From positions 28,575,916-28,639,915 of the forward strand of contig NC_052489.1 of NCBI RefSeq assembly GCF_009730915.1: DNA of 64,000 nucleotides, written 5' to 3'. The stretch's first letter is position 1, and each line of letters opens with the position of its first letter. Positions 11,582 through 21,599 of this stretch are shown here, piece after piece. This stretch comes from Dioscorea cayenensis subsp. rotundata. Taxonomy: Eukaryota > Streptophyta > Magnoliopsida > Dioscoreales > Dioscoreaceae. The translations under genes and the position numbers were made by a program. Below the pieces are notes generated by a model. The model ran no database searches. It had not been told where the DNA came from and saw only the letters and a list, made by a program, of their open reading frames with translations.

Positions 11582-11943
11582 TTTTCCTTGTTTTTCTTGT
11601 TGAAGTTTGCTTTTCTTTTTGTTGAGTTTTCTTTCCTCTTTGTGTTGTATTATTTGAACTCTTTGTAACCCTTTTTCTACTTTAATAAATTCAGCTCTCT
11701 GAGCTCTTTCCAAAAACACTGAAACAAATAAAACAAAATGAAAATATAACCACATGTAAGGTTAACATAGGAGGAGGCCTAAATGAGCTGGATAAACATA
11801 CAAGAGTGTGAAGCTAAGAAAGCTGCCACAACATATTAGATATGAGGAAGCATTAATATGTTCCTATAAGCACTTAAAATGAGGTTTGAGTTTTTGCTTC
11901 TGCATGATCTGGGCCAATTTTTCAACAGGATGGATTCAGAGAT

Positions 11944-14496
11944 CTAATAATCACCGTAACTTGTTTTCATCATCACATTAAAGAACTCATCCACATCTAC
12001 TTCGCCATCACCTGCATATGTCAAAAACCCAAACAAGGTCAGTAATCAAGCAAACATTTGATCACGGGCTTTTATAGAGATTTTAGTAAAATGATGGATA
12101 AGAACTGAACCAAAAACCCTCCCCTGTGAAAAGTTTGAAAACCTATCAACAGTTAAATCTAGAAACTGGCACTCAGGTTTAGAAAATATCGATACGAACT
12201 AGGGGAGGGCTTTTGTACTAGCTATAGAAAATAAATTTGGTTGTGTCAGAAATATTGAGGATGGTGCACTGGGGTCACAGATTTCCAAATTTGGTTTCCT
12301 AATGAGATTTAGGATTTCATCACTAATTGCTCTATATTTGGCAAAAATAATTTCCACCAATCAGAGAACAAAAAGACTAGATCCTGTAATTTATTTAGGT
12401 CAAGGTCATTCTAGCCATTAATTTACAGTCATATATCAAGATTACAGCCAACTAATTAAGCATCTCATATAATATAAGGAAGAAGGCCTCACGGTTACGA
12501 TCTGCTGCATCTATCATCTCCTTGATCTCCTGAGCAGTGAAACTTTCACCTAGTTCTTTGGCAATGCGCATTATGTCATCTGGAGATATCCTTCCCTGAT
12601 TTATGGTAAATTAAAAGATGATTAACAACGAAAATAAACTAAATCCAAAAAGATATGCATGTATATAAATGCAGTGCAGGCAGATAAAAAAAATCACATT
12701 TTTATCTTGATCAATAATACGAAAAGCTTTCATAAGTTCTTCCTTAGTGTCCCTTTCTCCCATCTTGGCTGTCATCATGTGCAGAAATTCATTAAAATCG
12801 ATGGCACCGCTACCATCTTTGTCTACATCAGCAATCATTTCTTTAATTTGCTGCAACAAACAAGAGATTCTACTCGTCAAATTCCTTAGGTTAGATGGTA
12901 AAGATGATTCTGTGTTTTAGGTTTCAGGTTAAAAAAATATAAAAAAATAAAACAGGCTTCAAGGCAGCACAAATGTGAAATCTGCAAAATTCACACTCAA
13001 TGCCTAAAGAGATGTTTACTTGTCAAAAATAATTTTTTTAAAAATTGAAAATTATACCTAATGTGTTCAAAGACATGAGACGAAAAAAGGATAACCATGA
13101 GGGGAAGGACAACAATATTTGAAATAGCCAATTGGTCATTTGTTTGAAAATATAACAAGTCATTAGACAGTTCCAATCTTGGCTAACAAAAACAGAACCT
13201 ATAGAAATCCCAAAGCCAACTAAGGAATTCATTCAATATTTGTAATGGTGAAAAACCATTTGAGTTCAAGACAAAGGAGCTACTCATACAGGTCAATATT
13301 ATTTCTTAAATATAATAGGTTGTTAATTAAGATGTGTATATATATATATATATAACATAGTTCCTTTCAATCTAATTTATACTCAACTTATCACCTTTTT
13401 TAGGCATTTGAAGCGTCTTTTCCTTTGTGATGAGGCTAAAGATACAGGGGCATCTGACTTAAGGAAGGGGTGAGGTAAATTCACAGGCATCAGTTTTTCA
13501 ACAAACAACCTGGCCTGAGGTTTGCTCAACACACTAAACTAACAAATACAGAAATGATGAAAGGAAAGAAAGAAATAAAGGAATGGAAAGAAATAAAAGA
13601 TAGGCAATGGTTTGTGCAACCCTCCATCCATCACAGCTTTGGTTTTCTTTCACAAATTGTATGTTCAATTATGAAGAGTTGGGCATGACCCACATATGAT
13701 CACATGATTGCCTGGACCGATCTATGGTAGAAGATGCACAGCAAGAAGATGAGCATAAAAGGTCAAGAATGGAAGCTCAAAGAATAATGAAGTATTTTCA
13801 TCAAAGGATGTCTATAATAAACTGAGCCTTTTATTTTTAAAAAAAACATTGTACCCTCCCACCATAACAAATGTAATTCATATTTAATTGATGGAATTGG
13901 CCACTAACTTTTGCCCCAAATTTCTCATGATCAAATCTCAGCATCTTAGTAGAAAGATGACAAAGGGCTGAGGTAGTAATTATGACACTGATACAAGGTC
14001 TGAAATTTTGAGCATGGCAAACAATCTTTATATTTATTTAACAGTTGATAACACAATAAAAAAGGAAGAAGTTGAGCATTTACCTCTTCTGTCATTTCAA
14101 AACCCAAAGCCCTACAAGGAATATTATGAGTTTATTAGCTACAAATCAAAAGAGGTACTGCCAAGAATTGATGTCAAAAAGGATGATAAAACATAATAAG
14201 AAATTCATACCTCATAGCAACATGCAATTCCTTGGCATCAATAGTGCCTTAAAAGACAGAAGACAAGATCACATTAGAACTAAAAGTCTAAAACAAAGAG
14301 TATGAAAGAAATTATTTTAGAAAAGTGAATTCATACCAGAACCATCTGTATCAAATAACTGGAAAGCTTCATATATCTCTTGATACTTCTCCTTAGACAG
14401 ACCATGATTATGGCTCAGACCAGGATAACGACCTTTAGGTTTTTCTCTCCTCGAGGCCCCTCCTCCCCTGGGAAGAATACTTGCCTGCAGGGCCAT
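11944..14496 (-). CDS. CEN: Centrin (caltractin), EF-hand calcium-binding protein
   Basis: Six coding exons (minus strand): 14496-14337, 14247-14211, 14111-14084, 12850-12698, 12595-12493, 12011-11944; 182 residues, usual centrin length near 170. Four EF-hands are seen: [38 protein letters not shown] (Asp rather than Glu at position 12) and [12 protein letters not shown]. The linker [18 protein letters not shown] is typical of centrin rather than calmodulin. The protein ends KTSYGDY. Known roles in the family: microtubule-organising structures, the TREX-2 mRNA export complex and nucleotide excision repair with XPC/RAD4. The ATG at 14494-14496 sits just after a pyrimidine tract and AG, so the 5' UTR probably lies in an upstream exon near 15.4-15.5 kb. 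The third coding exon is only 28 bases. The Gly-rich N-terminus is divergent. Confidence 0.93.
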
Positions 14497-15499
14497 TCTC
14501 AAAAGTAAAAAAAAATGACAATTGTGCAAACAATGAAAATTCAAGAAGAAAACTGTCTAGTACCCATATGCTGCAATTAATATCTTAAAGTTCCAGAGGC
14601 ATATAAATATATTAAAATTTTCTTTTATTATGAATAGAGATAATAGTTTTATTGACAAAACCAATAGATTTATGAAAAAGCAATATATTTTTTTTTTAAT
14701 AAAAAGAAAAGCAAGATTAAAACAAGTACTCCCAACAAAATTTTTTGATTCAATGGAAGGACCAAAATAGTATGGAATGTACTTTGAAAAGTTGTTCATT
14801 GAGGCAAATGTGATCACAATAATTCAAAGGAGTTATCAAGAAATATGGTGTTAGGGCACAAATCAATAAGATTCAGTTAAAGGGGTAATGGAACCGTACA
14901 TACAGTAGTATCCTCCTCTGCCTAAATCCAACCAGATATGCGATTATGGAAAAGATAGTACTCGCTTAACCTAGTTTTTAACTGGCAACTTCATGAGCAG
15001 GACTTCATTTTTGAAACTCTCAACTCCCTCATTATTGAAAATCTCAAATTCTTCATGCAATCCACATACATAAATTGGGAAAAAAAAGATTTTCACTTGT
15101 AAAGAGATTGAAAAAAAAAAGAGAGTAAATCCTGGAAATCAGACCCAAACGAAATTAGATCCAAGCTACAAAGTTAACAACATGAGGAGATCTTTTGCAC
15201 AAAATACACCGAAGGATTCCAATTCAACAGCAAACTCTAGCGTTTCACTGAGAATTTGAACGGATTTTTTTGATCCAGTGATTGAAAAAACAAGAAAGCA
15301 TATCAAAACTATAGATCAATTCAATCAAAAAAGAAATGTTTTTAGGCAAACCATTGGATTTGGCGAATTCCTTTGATCCTCTCTTTCCCTCCAGAATCTC
15401 GATCAGCAACCAAATCCCTCGAAAGTTACCATCAAAGAAATGCATCCTTTTTTAGACGACGAGCAACAGATGTTGCAAACGGGTCGGATCCTCACGCTC

Positions 15500-16560
15500 T
15501 TGTAATATTTGATCCGATAAGATAACTCTCTATACAGATCCGATAAGTAGTTTTTTCCAATGCTTGATCAGATCATTAGAGTTTGGTATGTCAAAATTGG
15601 CTTCAAATCAGATATAATAAACAATTAAAATTAATAACATATATATATATATAGTGCTGTAAACTAAATATTTAGTCAAACGAATAAATTTTAATTTTAA
15701 ATCATAAATAGTATTGAAACGCTCGACCTTTGAGTTGGAAGGGGATAAAATACCAACTATTCCATTACAATAGTAGTAAATAGATGGAAGAGTAAAATGT
15801 TCTTTTATCTTCTCACTTCATTTCATTTTTTTTTAATGATATTATTGCATAATATTACTCATTTATATTAAAAACATATACAAACACGTTGTCTTATGAT
15901 ATTTCTCATTTATCTATTTAAGGCAAAAAAAAAATTATTTAAACACACCTCTAAGTAATACCTGGCAGAATGGAATTTTCACATTTTTAATTGTTGCTTT
16001 TCTTATTTTTGTTATTCTAATCAAAATTGATCATGTATTTTTTTTTTTAATAATTGTAACATTGGATGTGAAAAAAATAATCAAATTAAAAAATTAGTAT
16101 CAACAATCAAAGCAACTCTCTCATCACTGGTTTTGGTGAGTTTACGTTGATTATGGTGAATTACCGGAGACTTTGTTTTGTAATTTTTTTATTTAACAAA
16201 GTTAACTTTTTTGTTTATTCAAAAAATCGTGGTGTATTTTTTTAATATAAAAAAAATACGAAATAAACAATGTATAGAAAATAGAAGCAAATAGATATTT
16301 GACTAACAACTTCTCACTCAGTCTATTGATATATTGAGCGTAATCTATGGCTATGCATGTTTTTACACGCGCTTATCACATTTCACAAGGAATATTTATG
16401 TTTGAACATAAAAAAGGCTTAGAATGCAGTTACAAACACTCCACAACTTTTAAGGAATTCCTTCTTGCATTGGCACAACAACACTACATAGTAGGGAAAA
16501 AAAAGCAGAAAAAAGCCATGGTTCTTAGACTAGTGTCATAATATGTACACATAAAACTGC
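15500..16560. other. AT-rich intergenic region between centrin and COR27-like genes
   Basis: Upstream of the centrin gene and downstream of the COR27-like gene. It contains a short (TA)n run near 15640 and many A/T homopolymers. I see no gene, RNA gene or structured element. The centrin promoter should lie at its left edge. The 3' UTR of the COR27-like gene should lie at its right edge, running to the TAA at 16779-16781. Confidence 0.5.
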
Positions 16561-16778
16561 GAAAACAAAACTGAGTTAAAGCATTATAACGCTCTTCCCG
16601 CCGGGGCAGTCATTCAGTCGGTGATCTTGATAATGATTTTTTGTTAAGCAGTGGCTTAACCAAGTCGGCACACTTCAAGCTCGCAAAGTTTCAGCTACTT
16701 AGCAGTGCAAGCTTTTGTTTCAACCGAAGAATGTTACTAGGAGTCCTTAAGTTTCCGCTGCTGCTACACTGAAGATCT

Positions 16779-19700
16779 TTAGTTCAAATGAGAATGATTC
16801 TCTTCACAAGTAGACGCCAGATGTAACTTCCCCAATGGAACCACCTGAAATAAGCCAGAAGAGCAGATAGTAAGTCTAATATTAAGTATAATTCTTTTCA
16901 AAGAACAATAACAGACAGAGTTGGCAAGCTACTTGATCTTTGAATGATGGTTCATTAGTAGCTGCAACTTTTGCTTTCTTTTTCCGGCAGGTTATGCTGA
17001 GTTTTTCCTGTTTATCAGCTTCTTGATCAACAAAGTTTTGATCTGAAACCTCTGTAGAAAGCCAAAGTTGGTGATTTTTTGGTAGATTGATAATAACAAG
17101 TAAAGAAAATATAATCCAGAAAACAGATATCTGCTTTTTGGTGATCAAAGGTTTAACAGGAATAAGTGTTGAAATTTCTTTAAGTATAAGCAGCAATGAG
17201 TACAAATTTTCCAGGAAGTCAGTGAGAGCTCAGACCTGCCAAGTGATACTTAGCTGACCTGAAGTATCAAAACATTTCAAATCCCAACTTTAAGTGAATG
17301 CCTATACTGAGAAATACAACTAAGCAAAAAATAATTTGAGGTGAAGTACTGATACCAGGGAACTACAAGATGCAATATCATTCATAGATGGGAATTCCTA
17401 TTTCGTTCTGACTTTCAATTCTATGGATGACATCAAGTGTTGTTAGTCATCTCCTAAATCTTACCATGCAGGTCTATGAGGAATAACAAATGCATTTTAA
17501 ACTGGTTTTAAGCAAATTAAGTATGGTGTTAGCTCTGATGGTGTCTCCTACATTCATGTACACAAGAGTGCTGAAATGCCGAGGAAACAAACTTTGAGGA
17601 CTTTTAAAGAAAAGAAAGAAACTTCAGGATTAAAAGCAAGCAATCAGAAAGCCCTGCCAGCAAAATTGCTCAGTTAGAAAGGCACCTGCACAGCAACCAA
17701 CAGAATCTTGACAAGAAACATGAGAACAGCAAGGAAACTGCCCAGAAGTTGTTGCAGTTCTCCCATTACTCTGATTGGTTAAATTCATTGGTTGAGTGAA
17801 AGAATCGATAACGTCCATCTGTATAGATGATGGCACATGCAGCTCTTTTCCAATGGAAGATGCTGCTCTAAAGTGTTGAATCCATGGATTTGCTGACAGA
17901 ATGAAAGGTTCAGTATCAGGATCATTGTGACCCTTGGCAGCCTTCTCAAAATTAATTTTCTCCCAGCACCCCCTTCGAAGAACCTTAAACTGCATTAGGA
18001 AAAAAAAAGGTTATGGGTTTGGTAGAAAATGTAAGAAGTAAACAAAAATGCATTGTTGATTAAATGATTTTCATACCTGGCCAGACGAAACAGTTCTGGT
18101 TCCTATTCCTTGTGAATTTGTGTGTTTCTGTGTTCTTGATGACCAGCTGTGTATATCCTTCAAATGATATTTGTTGCTGTATAACTGGTCAACAAATGAC
18201 GCCTCCATAGAATTAAGATACAGACTGTGCTTCTCATCTGTCCATTCCATGGACATAGAATCTTCAACCTGAGAGTCCCAATAGAGTTAACCTTCTTGAA
18301 AGAGATCTTTGAAATACTAAGCCTTCTTCAAAGAGATTCTTGAAAGAAAAATATCCATGCAATTGATAACTAAGAAGTTCATTTAGCAGCATAGTAATAA
18401 CTACAGTCATAGAGAATTTTATCCCACCCCAAGAAAAAAACCTATACTCATAGAGAAGGCACTAGACCATGCCTTTTCTCCAAAAAAATGGAGCATATTT
18501 ACTACAATTTCGTTATCATATTCTTATTTGGTTATTAATGCAACAGAGAAGAAGCTGAATTGGAACACTCTACGAGTTCATAAATATGCCCATTTCACAT
18601 AACAGGACATGTATGGGGACCATGACTTTTCTTCAAAGGCTCTAGCATGATTACCATATTTACTTCATCATATTCTTATTTGGTTATTAGTAAAAAAGAG
18701 AAGAAGAAAATTTGCCACATTCTACAAGTTCACAAATATGCACATTTCATATAATAAGACATTTATGGAGACCATGAATTTGAATGAGCAGACATCACAA
18801 ATACCTAAATGAATAACTAGGTTAAGTTCACAAGGTAATGTAACAAAATTTGTATAGACTGAGATTCACTGAGCAGCAGAAAATGCCAAAATATCACCAA
18901 AAAAACAAAGAAACATGTCAAGCATGTGTGGCAGACTAAAGTGTGCCCATGCATGTTTCTGGATGAATGTGGACAAGCTGATTTATTAGCAATAGTTACT
19001 GATCAAGATCCACATCAAAATCTGCTTCCAATGGGCTTTGAACTCAAGCCTCTCACAGGGACAGCGGCACTCAAATGGGTGTCTACCAACTTATATTCAA
19101 AACCTAGCTAGATGCAATTGCAACATGATATATCCGTTTGTGTTCTATCATACCAAATAAGTCTCATCAAGCCCACAAGTTTGCTCTCTTCACAAAGAAA
19201 TTCATAAGTCAACAGATAAAAATGTCTAGTCATTTCTCAACAAAGGGGGTGATAGAATAATTATAAGACAGGTTACAATGAACTGATAGCACATCTTTTT
19301 CCTGCTTAGCCTCAACTGTATCTCATCGTTCCTTGCATTAATGACAATCAGAAATTGGCAAAAGAAAGATACACGGGTTTCCATCATCATAAAATCCTAG
19401 CTTGCCCAACAACAATACAAACCAATCCCTTCAAAGGAAGTGAATTTTCACAATTTTCTACACAGTGCCTCCTGGAATAATGCAACCCACGTTCAACAGG
19501 TAAGATTCCTCATGCACAGAAAGAAAACAACAAAAAGGAAGCCCCAAAAACTAAAGCGTAACTTCAAATCAACTGTTAAACATTCAATTAATCAAACAAA
19601 CTGCTTCAAAACTGTCATTTCGGACCATAATATTCACTATCCTATCAAACCCTTGTTTCCAAAATTGATATCAAGCACACAAACCATAAAAGTAAAGAGA

Positions 19701-20024
19701 GAAACAAAACCCCCATCAATCAAATCTAAAACCAACAGAACCAGAAATACTAAAAAAAAAAAAATCAAATTAATGTCTCCCCAGACAAATCAATTGCCTC
19801 AATCACACCTCAAAAACCCATCATTTCCATCAAGACCATGCCTTTTTTCCCCAGTGATAAACCACCACATAAAACCCAAAGAATCAACAGCAATAAAACC
19901 TCATTGTAGAGAATCCATTCTAAATAATCATAAGATCACCATGAAAAAAAAACCATATGATTACCTTGAGGCTATCAATCCCCTGAGTTTCTAATCGCCG
20001 ATCGTGCTTGCAATCCTCATCCAT
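16779..20024 (-). CDS. COR27: COR27/COR28-like cold- and clock-regulated protein
   Basis: Five exons (minus strand): 20024-19965, 18268-18077, 17989-17686, 17051-16933, 16844-16779; 246 residues with consistent phases. Exon 2 has the family hallmark MEWTDEKHSLYLNSMEASFV, followed by DQLYSNKYHL. Exon 3 has FKVLRRGCWEKINFEK and ANPWIQHFR. Exons 4-5 join to give SFKDQVVPLGK, the conserved C-terminal DQVVP (a VP-type motif thought to contact COP1). Known in Arabidopsis: COR27 and COR28 are small nuclear regulators that are cold-induced and gated by the clock. They dampen freezing tolerance, repress clock genes, and act with COP1/HY5 in photomorphogenesis. No DNA-binding domain is visible. Intron 1 (1.7 kb) carries a local duplication. 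The promoter has G-boxes and evening-element-like sites. Confidence 0.9.
18494..18780. repeat. Imperfect tandem duplication inside intron 1 of the COR27-like gene
   Basis: Two copies of about 130 bases, 18494-18629 and 18654-18780, share catatt-ttact, atcatattcttatttggtta, acaagttcacaaatatg-type and accatga segments, with scattered substitutions and small indels. The copies have diverged noticeably, so the duplication is not recent. No coding sense is apparent. Confidence 0.75.
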
Positions 20025-20189
20025 CACTGCCTTGCCACCAATCTAAATCACAAAATCCACAGAAACGAGGAGGACGAGGAGGAGAAGAAGAACCCCAACA
20101 AGGCCAAATGGGGAGAGACAAAGGGAGAAAAGAAACCGAAGGGAGGAAAATGACGCATTTTTTCGGGGAGTGGGTCCCAAAGGCATCCT

Positions 20190-20272
20190 ACGTGGCACCG
20201 CTTTACACGTGGCTCCAGGCATCGCATCGTGCCACGTGGCGGAAGTCATAATATCTCCGCCTTGGATATTTT
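20190..20272 (-). promoter_or_regulatory. G-box and evening-element-like cluster upstream of the COR27-like gene
   Basis: Within 250 bases upstream of the COR27-like ATG there are three ACGTG cores: tacgtggc at 20189, and perfect CACGTG at 20206-20211 and 20233-20238. The evening-element core AATATCT is at 20250-20256 (ATAATATCT, 8 of 9 with AAAATATCT). A second near match, AAAATATCC on the minus strand, is at 20264-20272. G-boxes bind HY5/PIF bZIP and bHLH factors; evening elements bind CCA1/LHY/RVE MYB factors. This matches the clock-, light- and cold-gated expression known for the family. Binding itself is inferred. Confidence 0.6.
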
Positions 20273-20879
20273 TAGGCGGCAAAAAAATCTTCTGGTTGAG
20301 CCAACTCGGAAGTTGGTGACGTCGCGTGACGTGTTTCCTATCAACTCGGCCGAGTTGAGGTTTATTTTCTATTGGACCGAGTCCGGATCTTTCTTCACTT
20401 TCCTGTATTCATATAGAATTAATAATAATTTTATTGCAAATTTTTAAAATACATAGATCAATATTAAACCAAATTATTTAGTTGATAATAATTAAGAGAA
20501 ATATTTAATTAATTATTTTTTTATAAAAATAAATAAATCACATATTTATTGAAGAAAAAAGCAACAAACAGACAAGATGAATATTTAATTATTTATCTTA
20601 CAATTCACCATCTTTCCTATGATCTAATGAAAAATAAAAACTCAAAATTTAAAGTGGATGAAAATTTTATGTTCATTTGAAAGTAAAAAGATGACGTGAC
20701 AAATTACAAGTATAAATCCATCAACATTTGTTTGACTATTATCCTCTATTAAAACAGTATATTGTTTTTATAATTCTATATTTTAATATTTGGTCTACAT
20801 AAGATAGTGACATCCTACTAAAAATAATATCATAATATTAAAATCAAATGTATATATATAATTGCAACTATTCTTATTT

Positions 20880-21184
20880 GGTATAATACCCGAATTGGTC
20901 AATTCTATTTTTCTTTCTTTTCTCTTTTGGTTCCTCTACTCAGAAATGTGCCTCACTAATCCCCTACTTTTGAAAATGACCCAATTTAGTCCCTCTACCC
21001 TTAATCTCTTCCCATCTAGTCACTCTACTATTGGAAATACAACCAAATAATTAACTTATTTTATAGTAGAATAGACTAAATAGAACCATTTTCAAAAGTA
21101 AAGGGACTACTTTGGAGCATTTCTGAGTAGAGGGATCAAAGGGAAGAGAAAAAAAAATAGAGGGACCAATTCGAGTATTCTACC
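20880..21184. mobile_element. MITE, Mutator-like, with 9-bp target-site duplication
   Basis: A 305-base element whose halves are near-perfect inverted repeats: it starts ggtataatacccgaattggt and its reverse complement starts ggtagaatactcgaattggt. Similarity continues about 130 bases inward (ctctactcagaaatg; tacttttgaaaatg). The nine bases ttcttattt directly flank both ends (20871-20879 and 21185-21193). Long terminal inverted repeats with a 9-bp duplication are the mark of Mutator-like elements. It has no coding capacity. It lies between the divergently transcribed COR27-like and CLASRP-like genes, so it may sit near regulatory DNA of both. Confidence 0.88.
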
Positions 21185-21599
21185 TTCTTATTTATGACAT
21201 GGCTTCCCATATTTCATCCATATATATAATTTTATAATTATTTTTGTCATTTCATGCACTTATTATCTTGCTATTGGCCACACTGAATGATAGTATTTTA
21301 ACACTATTTACATATCTAATTATAATTGACTACGAATTATATATAAATACAGCATCTATTTATATCTAAATTTTAATTAAAGTTCAAGATGTCCATGAAT
21401 TAGGATCTCTGATTTTTTTTTCCTTTACTTTAAATTAAAAAAAATGTTAAAAAATGTAAAGGCCCACGGCCCAATTGATGTAGCCCAAAGGAGCCCAGTA
21501 AGTGAGTTTCTAGAGAGCGATCGCGGGATCGAGTTGTTTCTTCGCGGCATCGTTGTCGTTCTCGTCATCAGAGCTAGGGTTAGGGTTTCCATCGCGAAG

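Larger units (their letters stand above)
5610..11714 (+). mobile_element. LINE retrotransposon, near full-length copy 2, inactive
   Basis: A plant L1/RIL-type LINE of about 6.1 kb: ORF1 (5702-7009), a linker, then ORF2 with AP endonuclease, reverse transcriptase, zf-RVT and RNase H-like regions (7477-11581). The ten bases aacactgaaa flank both ends (5600-5609 and 11715-11724), a plausible target-site duplication. The 3' end gagctctttccaaaa resembles the 3' end of copy 1. A CT-rich 5' leader of about 90 bases precedes ORF1. Many stops and frameshifts in both ORFs show that it no longer moves. It lies between the PPR pseudogene region and the 3' end of the centrin gene. Confidence 0.88.

Noticed and set aside
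14084-14111. tgacagaagag, the first eleven bases of miR156
   Set aside because: It is coding sequence of the centrin gene (MTEE) and the match stops at the splice site.
19440-19994. Open frame of 184 codons, Lys/Pro-rich, on the plus strand
   Set aside because: It lies in intron 1 and exon 1 of the COR27-like gene on the other strand, has no domain, and its composition follows from A-rich intronic DNA.
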